Shown: positions 1 through 8,550, counted from the stretch's first letter. The stretch: 64,000 nucleotides of DNA from Nocardia africana NBRC 100379 (GCF_001612635.1 NZ_BDAV01000011.1:372001-436000), one strand, 5' to 3'. Numbers and translations: made by a program. The notes: generated by a model from the letters alone, not told the origin.

Positions 1-1
1 T

Positions 2-121
2 GCGCCCAACGTCGAAGGGGCGCGCGCCATGGGGATGCGGGCCATGCTGTTCGACGTAACCCGGCCGGCGCAGTCGTATCGCGAGATCGGCTGGTCCCTC
101 GGGCTGGATCCGCGACCCTGA
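2..121 (+). CDS. C-terminal end of a HAD-type hydrolase (cut by the window edge)
   Basis: An open frame enters from the left edge and stops with TGA at 119-121, giving 40 residues. It begins APNVEGARAMGM, the pattern of the last HAD-superfamily motif, where an Asp just before is followed by N-x-x-GA-x-x-x-GM. The tail is then short. The family assignment rests only on this motif. The upstream part is outside the window, so substrate and length are unknown. Confidence 0.5.
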   Translation, partial: APNVEGARAMGMRAMLFDVTRPAQSYREIGWSLGLDPRP

Positions 122-194
122 CGAGGCCGTACAGCGGTTCCGGGGAGCGGAACAATCGTGGGGCCGCCGCTCGGGTGGCGCTTGACTCGAATAC

Positions 195-617
195 ATGGAC
201 GACCTGATCGACGCGCGAACCATCGCGCTGGATGCGGCACAGCGCGTCCTGAATGCCGCTGCGGGACAAGCGAAATCACTCGATGTCCGGGTCGCGATCG
301 CGGTCGCCGACCGGTCCGGACATCTCGTCGCCTACGGCCGGATGGACGGCGCCCCACTGCTGTCGGGGCAGATAGCGCAGGACAAGGCCTACACCGTGGC
401 GGCATTCGGACTGGCGACCCACGAGTGGTTCGACCTGATCAAGGATGATCCCGCGCTGCTACATGGAATTGTGAAGACGGATCGTCTGATCGTGTTCGGC
501 GGTGGCGCAGGCATTTACGTGGACGGTGGGCTGGTCGGCGCCGTCGGCGTCTCGGGCGGCAGTGCGGAACAGGATCGCCGCATCGCCGAAGCCGGCGTGG
601 CGGCGGTCTCGCGGTGA
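195..617 (+). CDS. GlcG/HbpS-family protein (heme-degrading or heme-binding fold)
   Basis: The 140-residue protein matches the GlcG/HbpS (DUF336) family in length and layout. It has an N-terminal helix, the segment VAIAVADRSGHLVAYGRMDGAP, a middle helix ending before GIVKTDRL, and the closing GGGAGIYVDGGLVGAVGVSGG. Family members bind heme or corrinoids, or sit as small accessory proteins in glycolate, diol and aromatic catabolic operons; the exact role here is unknown. It lies just upstream of a 4-oxalocrotonate-type tautomerase and an aldehyde dehydrogenase on the same strand, which suggests a shared catabolic operon. The ATG at 195 is used because the family domain starts right after it. 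Confidence 0.8.
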   Translation: MDDLIDARTIALDAAQRVLNAAAGQAKSLDVRVAIAVADRSGHLVAYGRMDGAPLLSGQIAQDKAYTVAAFGLATHEWFDLIKDDPALLHGIVKTDRLIVFGGGAGIYVDGGLVGAVGVSGGSAEQDRRIAEAGVAAVSR

Positions 618-725
618 TCCTGCGAATCGTGTTCCACCAGGGGGAACGAGTACCGGCGCCGAGGAGCGGCGTGCCTACCGTCGGAATACCGGCTTGCGCC
701 TAGACCGTCAGAAGGAGATATCGCT

Positions 726-947
726 GTGCCATTAGTCGAGGTCACCATAACGGAAGGACGTTCGCCCGAACAGATCCGGGCGTTGATTCACGAAGTCACC
801 GGCGCTGTCGAACGTTCCGTGGACGCGCCTTTGCCCGCCATTCGTGTTGTCGTCCGGGAAGTCGCGACGACGCACTGGGCAGCCGGTGACATCACCATCG
901 CGGAGCGGCGTGCCTCCGCGCGCGCGGATTCCGCGCGTCCCCACTGA
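726..947 (+). CDS. 4-oxalocrotonate tautomerase-family protein
   Basis: A 73-residue protein starting at GTG with a strong GAAGGAG ribosome binding site about 6 bases upstream. After removal of the initiator Met the N-terminus is Pro-Leu-Val-Glu-Val, so the catalytic Pro1 of the tautomerase superfamily is present. The family's second half (AIRVVVREV followed by W-x-x-GD) is also clear. In meta-cleavage pathways this enzyme isomerises 2-hydroxymuconate to 2-oxo-3-hexenedioate. The aldehyde dehydrogenase 18 bases downstream fits a 2-hydroxymuconate-semialdehyde type route. The last 12 or so residues are Arg/Ala-rich and extend slightly past the usual 62-residue core. Confidence 0.85.
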   Translation: MPLVEVTITEGRSPEQIRALIHEVTGAVERSVDAPLPAIRVVVREVATTHWAAGDITIAERRASARADSARPH

Positions 948-964
948 TTCGAACGGAGCGGTTC

Positions 965-2416
965 ATGCCTGCGAAGAGCTCATTTGGTCATGTCATCGAC
1001 GGCAAGGAGGTCGACTCCGACGACGGCGCCACCTTCGATACCGTCGACCCCTGGACGCGGGAGCCGTGGGCCGAGGTGGCACTCGGCGGCGCGGCCGAGG
1101 CCGATCGGGCGATCGTCGCCGCGCGCCACGCCTTCGACGAAGGACCGTGGCCCAGAATGGGTTTCGCCGAGCGCGGCGCGATTCTGCACCAGCTCGCCGA
1201 CCTCATGGAGGAGAACTCCCGCGAACTCGGCCTCGCCGATTCCCGGGATATGGGCAAGCCCTTGGCGCAGAGCCAGGGCGTGGATGTGGTTCGCGCAGCG
1301 CACAATTTCCGGTTTTTCGCCGACCATGCTCGCCTGTCCACGGGTGAGCAGCTGCCGATGCCGGGGCACCACATCTACACCCGCTACGAGCCGGCCGGCG
1401 TGGTCGCGGCCATCGCACCGTGGAACTTCCCGCTGATGCTGGAGACGTGGAAGGTCGCGCCCGCGCTGGCGTGGGGTAATACCGTCGTCCTCAAACCCGC
1501 CGAGGACACTCCGGCCTCAGCGACCATCTTGGCGCGCCTGGCGCTCGAGGCGGGTATGCCGCCCGGCGTCCTCAACGTCGTGCACGGGTACGGGCCGGAG
1601 TCGGCCGGACAGGCACTGACCGAGAATCCGGCGGTCGACAGGATCACCTTCACCGGTGAATCCGGCACCGGCAAGATTATCGCCTGCGCCGCGTCGCAGC
1701 ACCTGACCCCGGTCAGCCTGGAGCTCGGCGGTAAGGGCGCGAACATCGTCTTCGACGACGCCGATCTCGACAACGCGGTCGACTGGGCGATCCGGGCCAT
1801 CTACACGAACGCGGGACAGGTGTGCCTCGCCGGTAGTCGGCTCTTCGTGCAGCGCGGCATCCACGACGAATTCGTGTCGCGATTCACCGCCGCTGCCGAG
1901 GCCTTGGTCATCGGTGATCCCAAGGACACGGCGACGCAGTTCGGTCCGCTGGCCTCGAAACAACATTTCGACAAGGTGAGTGCGTACCTCGACCTCGCGC
2001 CGAGCGAGGGCACGGTACTCACCGGCGGCCGCGGCGAGGGGTGGGTCGTCAGACCGACAGCCGTGACGGGTATCGATCCGGCGTCCTCGCGACTGTTCCG
2101 CGAGGAGATCTTCGGGCCGGTGGTCGTGATCGTGCCCTTCGACACCGAGGCCGAGGCCGTCGCCCTCGCCAACGACACCCGCTACGGCCTCAATGCCATG
2201 GTGTTCTCGGAGAACTTGAGCCGAGCCCATCGCGTCGCCGCCGCGCTCGACGCCGGGACGGTATGGGTCAACTGCTTCTTCATCCGCGACCTGCGGGCAC
2301 CCTTCGGCGGCAGTGGCGATTCAGGCATCGGCCGTGAAGGTGGAAACTTCAGCCGTGAGTTCTTCACCGAGCCGAAAGCCGTTGTCATGCAAATCGCGCC
2401 ATCAGCCATGGACTGA
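965..2416 (+). CDS. NAD(P)-dependent aldehyde dehydrogenase (2-hydroxymuconate-semialdehyde / betaine-aldehyde type)
   Basis: A 483-residue full-length member of the aldehyde dehydrogenase superfamily. The cofactor segment APWNFPLM is near residue 155. The general base is Glu253 in LELGGKG and the catalytic nucleophile is Cys287 in NAGQVCLAG. The late EEIFGPV and the C-terminal PFGGSGDSGIGREGG segments are typical of the hydroxymuconic-semialdehyde and betaine-aldehyde subgroup. It oxidises an aldehyde to the acid with NAD+ or NADP+ in the cytoplasm. It follows the tautomerase gene by 17 bases, so the GlcG-like, tautomerase and dehydrogenase genes look like one unit. Exact substrate cannot be read from sequence. 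Confidence 0.92.
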   Translation: MPAKSSFGHVIDGKEVDSDDGATFDTVDPWTREPWAEVALGGAAEADRAIVAARHAFDEGPWPRMGFAERGAILHQLADLMEENSRELGLADSRDMGKPLAQSQGVDVVRAAHNFRFFADHARLSTGEQLPMPGHHIYTRYEPAGVVAAIAPWNFPLMLETWKVAPALAWGNTVVLKPAEDTPASATILARLALEAGMPPGVLNVVHGYGPESAGQALTENPAVDRITFTGESGTGKIIACAASQHLTPVSLELGGKGANIVFDDADLDNAVDWAIRAIYTNAGQVCLAGSRLFVQRGIHDEFVSRFTAAAEALVIGDPKDTATQFGPLASKQHFDKVSAYLDLAPSEGTVLTGGRGEGWVVRPTAVTGIDPASSRLFREEIFGPVVVIVPFDTEAEAVALANDTRYGLNAMVFSENLSRAHRVAAALDAGTVWVNCFFIRDLRAPFGGSGDSGIGREGGNFSREFFTEPKAVVMQIAPSAMD

Positions 2417-2417
2417 A

Positions 2418-2450
2418 CGGTTCGACAGCTCGGGGCGGCGGATATCGGTG
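2418..2450 (+). repeat. Dispersed repeat block A, copy 1
   Basis: This 33-base block just after the aldehyde dehydrogenase stop is found again, with one mismatch, at 43614-43646. A second shared block of 22 bases follows at 2660-2681 here and at 43657-43678 there. The blocks are about 209 bases apart at this site and 10 bases apart at the other, so one site has gained or lost about 200 bases. The block lies between the gene end and the convergent XRE gene. No function is apparent. Confidence 0.7.
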
Positions 2451-2659
2451 GCCCGGTGTCAGCCGTTCATTGGAGCGCGCCTGGATGGTCTGGTTCCGGC
2501 CCGGATAGTTCGGAAGAGGGTGTTGATGTACCGGTTCTCGCCGAGCGCGCCTCGCAACCGCGCGTCCATCCGTCGCCGAAACGGACCGGCCGCGAAAGTT
2601 CCGGCGTCCGTTCACAACCCGCCGATCGGGTACGCCCGTGTTGAGCACGGAAAGTTCTC

Positions 2660-2681
2660 TGTCGGTGTTCACCGCTCGCCG
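2660..2681 (+). repeat. Dispersed repeat block B, copy 1
   Basis: A 22-base block reading TGTCGGTGTTCACCGCTCGC(CG), identical to 43657-43678. Directly after it (2683-2719) is a hairpin with arms CTCCGAG and CTCGGAG. A similar stretch lies at 47076-47110. Together these look like relics of a small mobile or recombining element, but no transposase is encoded here. Confidence 0.6.
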
Positions 2682-2731
2682 CCTCCGAGCTCCGGCCGGT
2701 GAACCGCCGCTCCTCGGAGCACCGCCGGCGC

Positions 2732-3325
2732 TCAGCCACACGAACCGTCGGCGGAGCAGTCCTGGTCGTCGCGTTGGTGGCCGCGGCGAGCCTCGCGGTC
2801 GAAGATGCCGATGATTTCGCACGGTCCACCTTCGGCGCCGATCGCGTGAGGCAGCATGGTGGGGAACTCGGCGGCCTGGTTGGTCGCGACCCGGAAGCGC
2901 CGGTGGCCCAGCATCAGAATGGCGGTGCCGGACAGGACGACCAGCCACTCGCGACCGGGGTGGGCGCGCATACGCGCGGGGTTGTCCGGCGGTGGTTCGG
3001 TCATGCGTCGACGGACCACGCTCATGCCGGGTTCGGCTTTCATCGACCAGCGCATGATTCCGTGCGCTGCGTCGATCATGGGGCTGATCACCACATCGTC
3101 GGCGTCGGATTCAACCAACTGGTCCAGCGTGGTGTCCAGGGCTCGGGCGAGGGTGACCAGCTGATCCAGCGCCAGGCGCCGGTGACCGTTCTCGATCCGG
3201 GAAAGGCTGGATTGACTCAGGTGGGCTCGGGCGGCCAGTTCTTCCAGTGACCAACCCTGGGCCACGCGAAGGGCGCGGATGCGCTTGCGTACAAGGCTGT
3301 CCAAATCACCGTCTTCTTGCGTCAT
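2732..3325 (-). CDS. XRE-family regulator with C-terminal cupin domain
   Basis: About 197 residues from the ATG at 3325, which gives MTQEDGDLDSLV; an upstream start at 3352 in the same frame is possible. Residues about 10-65 form a helix-turn-helix (LRVAQGWSLEELAARAHLS, then SLSRIENGHRRL). The C-terminal half is a cupin barrel (HPGREWLVVLSGTAILMLG, then FPTMLPHAIGAEGG), the usual ligand-sensing layout of this subfamily. It is divergent from an MFS drug exporter, and a long inverted repeat covers its start, so it most likely represses the exporter and itself. The last 25 residues are charged and low in complexity. Confidence 0.85.
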   Translation of the reverse strand: MTQEDGDLDSLVRKRIRALRVAQGWSLEELAARAHLSQSSLSRIENGHRRLALDQLVTLARALDTTLDQLVESDADDVVISPMIDAAHGIMRWSMKAEPGMSVVRRRMTEPPPDNPARMRAHPGREWLVVLSGTAILMLGHRRFRVATNQAAEFPTMLPHAIGAEGGPCEIIGIFDREARRGHQRDDQDCSADGSCG

Positions 3326-3353
3326 AGGCAAGAGTGTATGCCGATGACGCAAG
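3316..3353. promoter_or_regulatory. 38-base inverted repeat between the XRE gene and the exporter
   Basis: The arms CTTGCGTCATAGGCA and TGCCGATGACGCAAG pair at 14 of 15 positions around an 8-base centre. The left arm contains the complement of the XRE start codon, and the right arm copies the first coding bases (ATGACGCAAG) on the other strand. It is the obvious operator for the XRE-cupin regulator. Confidence 0.65.
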
Positions 3354-3457
3354 GCGTGGTTACCGTCACCAGTGGATCGACCGGACCGGCGGCTGAACCG
3401 GCCGACTCAGGCCACCCCGGCGTCGATCTTCGCCATTCCCTTTTCCGAGAGGACGCC

Positions 3458-5056
3458 ATGAACAACCCACCCACATCCGGCGGCGCTGGTGACGCGGCAC
3501 CGGACGCCGGTCGGCTGCGAGCCATCCTGGTCGCGGTCTCCCTCGCGCTGATGGCCGTCATCGCATCGGTCTCGGGGCTCAACGTTGCCCAAACCCAGAT
3601 GGCCGTAGAGTTCGGTGCCTCTCAGAACACCGTCTTGTGGATCATCAATATCTACACCCTCACCCTGGCCGCGCTGCTGCTGCCGCTGGGCGCCCTTGGT
3701 GACCGCCTGGGACGCAAACCCATGCTCGTCGCGGGTCTGGTCGTCTTCGGAGTCGCCAATGCGGTCGCCGGGCTCGCCCCGAGCGCCGAGGTGATGATCG
3801 GCGCGCGCGTGGCCGCTGGTATCGGTGCGGCGATGATCATGCCGATCACCCTGGCCGTCATTACCTCGACTTTCCCAGAAGAGCAGCGCGGCAAGGCGAT
3901 CGGTGTCTGGACGGGCGTCGCCGGTGGTGGCGGCATCCTCGGGATGTTCCTGTCCGCCCTGCTGGTCGACATCGCCGACTGGCGATGGCTGTTCCTCCTT
4001 CCTCTCGTGCTGGTCCTGGCCGCGCTGGCGACCACCCTCACTGTGGTGCCCAATTCCCGTGAGCACGGCGGTCACGGCTTCGACACCGTCGGCGCGCTGA
4101 TCTCGATCGTGGCTGTGGTCGGTCTGATCTTCGTGCTGCAGGAAGGCCCCGACCGCGGCTGGACCGCACCGGCCACCCTGATCAGCCTGACCCTCGGTGT
4201 CCTGGCCACTGCCGGGTTCATCGCGTGGGAACTGCGACGCCGCGACGCGGCCCTGCTCGACGTGCGGTTCTTCGGTGCGCGAGGTTTGGCCGGCGGTTCG
4301 ATCACACTGCTGGTCGTCTACGGCGTGCAAGCCGGTATCGCGGTGGTCCTGTTCCCGTTCTTCCAGGCGGTGCTCGGCTGGTCCGGGCTGCTGGCCACGG
4401 TGGCGACGCTGCCCATGGCCGTGGCCATGATGCTCACCTCCGGCCTGGCGCCGACACTGTCCGAACGGATCGGCGCCCGATCCACCATGGCAATCGGGAC
4501 CGCGGTGAGCGGCCTGGGTCTGGCGCAGATGGCCGCATTCGCCTCCGTCGAGGGCGGATACCTGTCCATCCTGCCCGGCATCATCGCCATGGGCGTCGGC
4601 ATGGGCCTGGCTATGACCCCCTCCACCCACGCCATCACCAGCTCCCTACCGCAGCAGAAGCAGGGCGTCGCTTCGGCACTCAACGACGTGACTCGCGAGT
4701 TCGGCACCGCCCTCGGCGTCGCCCTGCTCGGGGCGCTCGTGGCCACCGGCTACCGCCACTCCATCGACGGCAAACTCGACGAAATCCCGCATGACACTGC
4801 CGATATCGCCCGTGGCGGCGTCGCCAATGCCCTCGATGTCGCCGCCGGCGCGGGCGAACACGCACACGAACTGGTCCAGGCGGCCAGGCAGTCCTTCGTC
4901 GACGGGTGGCAACAGGCGATGTGGGTGGGCGTCGCCGTCCTGGCCGGACTGCTGATCTACATCCTGGCGCTCGGCCCGAACACCCACCTTGCCGAGCCCG
5001 CCGACGACGCCGAGACGCCTGAGCACCTCGAGGGGGCTGGTGCTGTCGGCGGGTAA
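3458..5056 (+). CDS. MFS drug exporter, DHA2 (14-helix) family
   Basis: About 532 residues from the ATG at 3458, chosen because GAGAGG lies 5 bases upstream and the membrane part begins soon after; the open frame runs further up to 3317. The protein has about 14 hydrophobic segments. The MFS loop motif is GALGDRLGRKPML, and the antiporter-type motif is GVWTGVAGGGGILGMFLSALLV. Members of this family export quaternary ammonium compounds, dyes or antibiotics by proton antiport at the inner membrane. It is divergent from the XRE-cupin regulator. The C-terminal 30 residues are acidic and cytoplasmic. Confidence 0.88.
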   Translation: MNNPPTSGGAGDAAPDAGRLRAILVAVSLALMAVIASVSGLNVAQTQMAVEFGASQNTVLWIINIYTLTLAALLLPLGALGDRLGRKPMLVAGLVVFGVANAVAGLAPSAEVMIGARVAAGIGAAMIMPITLAVITSTFPEEQRGKAIGVWTGVAGGGGILGMFLSALLVDIADWRWLFLLPLVLVLAALATTLTVVPNSREHGGHGFDTVGALISIVAVVGLIFVLQEGPDRGWTAPATLISLTLGVLATAGFIAWELRRRDAALLDVRFFGARGLAGGSITLLVVYGVQAGIAVVLFPFFQAVLGWSGLLATVATLPMAVAMMLTSGLAPTLSERIGARSTMAIGTAVSGLGLAQMAAFASVEGGYLSILPGIIAMGVGMGLAMTPSTHAITSSLPQQKQGVASALNDVTREFGTALGVALLGALVATGYRHSIDGKLDEIPHDTADIARGGVANALDVAAGAGEHAHELVQAARQSFVDGWQQAMWVGVAVLAGLLIYILALGPNTHLAEPADDAETPEHLEGAGAVGG

Positions 5057-5102
5057 CCCCACTGTTGTCGGACCGACCGGTCGGGTCTCGTATTGTTGAC
5101 GT

Positions 5103-5294
5103 GTGCTGGAGGTAGGTGCCCTGGTCAAGAAGTCGGCTGACAGTGACCACGTCTTCGAGATCGTCGAGATCGAGGACGACGCACGGGCACTCATCGCGCC
5201 GACCGGGGAAACCGCACACGCACCGGGTTCGTACTCGTACTGGTGGCGGCTGCGGCTGCTCATCCCCGCCGGGGGGACCACTCCGGGACAGTGA
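5103..5294 (+). CDS. Small hypothetical protein
   Basis: A 63-residue frame starting at GTG (5103). A 12-base perfect palindrome CCGACCGGTCGG lies at 5073-5084, about 20 bases upstream. The protein is acidic in the middle (FEIVEIEDDARALI) and ends with SYSYWWRLRLLIPAGG. I do not recognise a family. Because the next sequence is a ligase remnant, it may be a small independent gene or a leftover. Confidence 0.45.
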   Translation: MLEVGALVKKSADSDHVFEIVEIEDDARALIAPTGETAHAPGSYSYWWRLRLLIPAGGTTPGQ

Positions 5295-5300
5295 CGCTCA

Positions 5301-5640
5301 GCGGACGTGGTTGTAGCGGGCTGGATCCCGGGTAGCCGTCCTCGCGGCGGGGTGTTCGGGTGCTGATCCTGGGCGGGCCCGCACCTCGGCCGGAGACTCG
5401 TCTACGTCGGCACTGTCGGCACCGGGTTCTCGGTCCAGCAGCGGCGGGTGCTGCAGGCGCGGCCGGACGAGATCGCCCGGGAGACAATCCCGTTCGCGGT
5501 GCCGCGGCGGTTATGGCCGCGGCCGGTGTACTGGAGTGAACCCGGCCTTGTGGTGACGGTGTTCTATCGAGAATTCGCCACTGCACCGCGGCATCCGAGC
5601 TGGGCCCGATTGCGTTCCGATGAGGATCCCGCGATGTCGG
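5301..5640 (+). pseudogene. Remnant of an ATP-dependent DNA ligase (LigD-type ligase C-terminal domain)
   Basis: Translating from 5301 gives ADVVVAGWIPGS, then a stop at 5364-5366. After a frame change the sequence continues as RLVYVGTVGTGFS, a long middle, VVTVFYREFATAP and RHPSWARLRSDEDP. These are the hallmark pieces of the OB-fold domain at the end of LigD/LigC-type ligases (AGW-x-PG, YVGxVGTGF, HPSWxGLRxDK). The catalytic nucleotidyl-transfer domain is missing, so this is a dead 3' fragment. A second related fragment is at 18715-18829. Confidence 0.7.
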
Positions 5641-5867
5641 GCTGCCCGCCCGACCCACTCCACCCCGGTTCAGCTGCGGCGTTTGGTTTGTCCCTGCAGG
5701 ACAGGATCAGCGACTGCGGGGCGGACCGATCTCGGTGTCAGTGACCGCGTCAGGTCGCCGTCAGTGTGCTGTCAGCCAGGCCGGACACAGTAGGTCCATC
5801 GAACACGACAGCCCCGGCCAACGAACCGGCCGGGCAACTGCCACAACAGATTTCGAAGGAGACCACC

Positions 5868-6269
5868 ATGTACGCCACTCTCGCCCTGACCGCCCAGGAC
5901 CAGCTCACCGTGCGCACCGCCGCCTACGGCGCGGTCTCCCTGCTGGCCGCCGGATCGAGCAAGCCCCACAAGGCCGCCACCGCGGGATCGACGGCGCTGC
6001 TGTCGGCGACCGGCACGGTCGGACACGTCCTCGCGGCAAAGTCCAAGGACATCAAACTGGCCGGCAAGTCCGTCGCCGAACTCGCCGACCAGGTGCTGCC
6101 CGCCCTGACCGCCGCGGTCGCTCTGCTCGAACAGTCCGATCCCGCCGAGGCCGACAACTTCCGCACCATCGTGCGGGTCGCGATCGAGGCCGCCACCGCC
6201 GATGTCCGGCCCGGCCCGGTCACTACCGAGATGATCCGCAAGATCACCGCCGCCATGCACACCGCGTAA
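5868..6269 (+). CDS. Hypothetical alanine-rich protein
   Basis: A 133-residue protein from the ATG at 5868, with GAAGGAG 8-13 bases upstream; the frame stays open up to 5766 but has no better start. It is rich in Ala, Thr and Val and looks mainly helical, with the weakly hydrophobic stretch YGAVSLLAAGSS and later VLPALTAAVALLEQ. No signal peptide or known motif is visible. A good transcription terminator (6294-6330) follows, so it appears to be a single-gene unit. Confidence 0.6.
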   Translation: MYATLALTAQDQLTVRTAAYGAVSLLAAGSSKPHKAATAGSTALLSATGTVGHVLAAKSKDIKLAGKSVAELADQVLPALTAAVALLEQSDPAEADNFRTIVRVAIEAATADVRPGPVTTEMIRKITAAMHTA

Positions 6270-6293
6270 GCCGTCAAGCGGCGGACCGGCAGG

Positions 6294-6330
6294 ACAAGGC
6301 CGCCAGTCAGCGTGAGGCCGGCGGCCTTGT
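6294..6330 (+). terminator. Hairpin terminator after the Ala-rich protein
   Basis: The arms ACAAGGCCGCC and GGCGGCCTTGT are a perfect 11-base match around a 15-base loop, starting 25 bases after the stop. There is no long T run, as is common in actinobacteria. Confidence 0.6.
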
Positions 6331-6566
6331 GCGACGAGTTGTCCTGGGGGAGATCGCTACTCGGCGAGGACGCCTGTGGCGGCGGTCGGAATCACTGTGT
6401 AGTTGGACTGGACGACTCCGCCCCGCCGGCCGCCCTGGACCGCTGGCTGCCACCAGTAGGTCCCGACGCGCGTGCGGAAGGCCAACCTTTTCCCGGCGGC
6501 ACAGTGCGCTGACGCGAGGATTCTCCCGAATCGGGTTGCTGCAGAGGCTGTTTGCCAGGGCTGGAG

Positions 6567-6755
6567 TCAGCTTGCCGCCAGGTCCATGCGGAGAAACTCG
6601 GTGATCCGCATCAGCCGCGGTGGACGCGCCGCGTCGGGGAGATGCCGGAACGCCTCGGATTCACCGATCAGGCGCGGGTTGTCGAGTTCCCTTGCCTCCC
6701 CGTTGATTTCCAGCCGTGCACGACCGGACGCCAGGACCTTCTCGAATACCGGTCG
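6567..6755 (-). other. Coding-like tract directly after the DUF4386 gene, no start codon
   Basis: After the stop of the DUF4386 gene the same frame continues for 62 codons to TGA at 6567-6569. It reads PVFEKVLASGRARLEING, then LIGESEAFRHLPDAARPP and RITEFLRMDLAAS. The residue composition looks like real protein, but there is no ATG or GTG near its beginning. It may be the broken tail of another gene or a lost extension of the DUF4386 protein. I do not recognise the family. The bases from 6331 to 6566 hold nothing I can support. Confidence 0.35.
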
Positions 6756-7493
6756 CTACCGGTCTTCGTGTCCTGGTGCGGTCGGCTGGGGAAGGCGAAA
6801 GCCCTTGATTGCCAGCCATGTACCGAGCGAGAGCTCCCACAGGGCTATCGGGAAGGCGGCGAGACCGGCGAGCGGGGTGCCCTGCGCGTAGGCGCCGAAG
6901 AGGATCGCTATGTCCGAGGCGAGCAGCAGCGGCGCGCCGACGAAGCCCACCAGCGGAATGATGCGCGGCACCAGCCCCGAGCGGTACAGCACCGAACCGA
7001 GGAACAACGCATTGACGACAGGCATCAGGCTCTGCCCGAGCAGAAACGTTGCATCGTGGACCGCCACGAGTGTCCGGCCCGCCGTGATCAACGAGGCCGC
7101 GTCCGCGCCGGCTCCTGCGCCGCCTTGTCGCAGCGTGACGACCGACAGCACGGTGCTCACGCCCACGAGAATGAGGCCGGCCTCCAGCACCCGAGAGCTC
7201 ACGAAGCCGATGGCCGCTGTCTCGCTGTACCGCCGTGCTACCGGGAACAGCGCCACCGCGGTGCCTACGCACGAGAGAGCCAGGATGACTTCGAGAAACG
7301 CACCCCACAGCGCACTGCGGGCATCACCGGCCCCGAGAACGAAGTCCGCGTGATCCAGGACGGGCTTGTAGAGCAGGAGAGTGGGTATCGAGGTGACGAA
7401 GGTGACCAGGTACAGCGCGCCGGCGACGAGGGCGCTGTACCGCATCGTGTCGCCGGCGCGCCGCGGTGTCCGCGCAGGTGCGGTTGTACCCAT
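6756..7493 (-). CDS. DUF4386-family membrane protein
   Basis: About 245 residues from the ATG at 7493 (MGTTAPARTPRR), with GGAGAG 6-11 bases upstream; the frame stays open to 7568 but that region is the operator. It has about six transmembrane segments (for example YSALVAGALYLVTFVTSIPTL, then AFLEVILALSCVGTAVALFPVA) and the family pattern LGQSLMPVVNALFLGSVLYRSGLVPR. DUF4386 proteins have no established function. It is divergently transcribed from a TetR regulator with two operator copies between them, so it is probably the controlled target. Confidence 0.82.
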   Translation of the reverse strand: MGTTAPARTPRRAGDTMRYSALVAGALYLVTFVTSIPTLLLYKPVLDHADFVLGAGDARSALWGAFLEVILALSCVGTAVALFPVARRYSETAAIGFVSSRVLEAGLILVGVSTVLSVVTLRQGGAGAGADAASLITAGRTLVAVHDATFLLGQSLMPVVNALFLGSVLYRSGLVPRIIPLVGFVGAPLLLASDIAILFGAYAQGTPLAGLAAFPIALWELSLGTWLAIKGFRLPQPTAPGHEDR

Positions 7494-7514
7494 GGTGAAC
7501 TCTCTCCAGAAATG

Positions 7515-7570
7515 AGGTGTACGGGGTACACCTTCGGTGTTCCCAAACCGTAGGTGTACACTGTCCACCT
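7515..7570. promoter_or_regulatory. Two operator copies between the DUF4386 and TetR genes
   Basis: AGGTGTAC-GGG-GTACACCT (7515-7533) is a perfect inverted repeat with a 3-base centre. AGGTGTAC-ACT-GTCCACCT (7552-7570) repeats it with one mismatch, 37 bases further on. Both lie in the divergent promoter region and are the probable binding sites of the TetR protein at 7623. Confidence 0.75.
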
Positions 7571-7622
7571 GTCAAGATGGCGCCACACGGCGGGCGCGTC
7601 CACCGGCGGGGAAGGGGCACGG

Positions 7623-8405
7623 GTGGTTCAGCGAGCGCGGCAACACACACCGTCCGAGTCGGGTGACCCGGACGGTGTGATGCCCGGCGATGCCCAAGGC
7701 CGTCGACGCACACCGCTCAACCGTGATCGGGTGCTGTGCGCGGCAGTCGCGTTGGCGGATCGGTCCGGTCTCGCCGGGGTGAGCATGCGCCGGCTCGCTC
7801 AACACCTCGGAGTTGTCCCGATGGCCTTGTACAAGCACGTGGCGGACAAGGAGGAACTGCTCGACGGCATGGTCGATCTCGTCGTCGCCGAGTTCACCCC
7901 CGCCGATCCGGCACTGCACTGGAAGGACGGTGTCCGGCAGTACGTGTTGTCGGCGCGGCGAGCGGTACTCCGTCACCCCTGGGCGCGGCAGGCGATCGAA
8001 TCCCGCACTCGGCGAACGCCTTCCGTGCTCGCGTACATGGACGCGGTGGCCGGCATGTTTCGTGCGGGCGGGTTCTCGGTGGATCTGACCCATCATGTGA
8101 TGCATGCCCTGGGCAACCGCATCTGGGGCTTCAGTCCCGAACTGTTCGACGAATCGGGGCACGATCACGCGCCGCCACCCGACCCGCAGGCGCAACAGGC
8201 GATGATGGCCGAATTCGGCCGGCGCTACCCGCATATCCTGGAGATCGCGACGGTCGCGACCGGCGGCGATCTCTCCGGTGTCGGCCAGGGCTGCGACGAG
8301 CAATTCGAATTCGAGTTCGCCCTCGATCTGCTGCTCGACGGCGCCGAAAGACTGCATCGGCTGGGCTGGAATTCGCGCGACCCCAACGTGTCTCGCCCGC
8401 GCTAG
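7623..8405 (+). CDS. TetR-family regulator
   Basis: About 260 residues from the GTG at 7623, which has a GGGGAAGGGG site upstream; ATG at 7554 would overlap the operator. The DNA-binding domain is at residues about 35-80 (LADRSGLAGVSMRRLAQHLGVVPMALYKHV, then DKEELLDGMVD). The C-terminal part is of the TetR_C type with a long helical ligand-binding region. It faces the DUF4386 membrane gene across two operator copies and likely represses both. Confidence 0.85.
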   Translation: MVQRARQHTPSESGDPDGVMPGDAQGRRRTPLNRDRVLCAAVALADRSGLAGVSMRRLAQHLGVVPMALYKHVADKEELLDGMVDLVVAEFTPADPALHWKDGVRQYVLSARRAVLRHPWARQAIESRTRRTPSVLAYMDAVAGMFRAGGFSVDLTHHVMHALGNRIWGFSPELFDESGHDHAPPPDPQAQQAMMAEFGRRYPHILEIATVATGGDLSGVGQGCDEQFEFEFALDLLLDGAERLHRLGWNSRDPNVSRPR

Positions 8406-8550
8406 TGTGCCGATTCGGTGCTGAGTCCCCGGGAACCGGCCCCACCTGGTCGGCGACCCGGTCGCGATCCTCCGGATTCCGGACCGGGGTTGAGGCGGCC
8501 CGCGAGTGGCGCCGATTCGCCTGCTGGGCCGCGGCCGCACCCACCCGAGA

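Noticed and set aside
2683..2719. Hairpin CTCCGAG / CTCGGAG similar to 47076-47110
   Set aside because: Resemblance is limited to short stretches; it may be chance in high-GC DNA, so it is not listed as a repeat family.
3407..4630. A 407-codon minus-strand frame opposite the MFS exporter
   Set aside because: Gly/His/Asp/Gln-rich composition with no domain; it is the antisense of the exporter.
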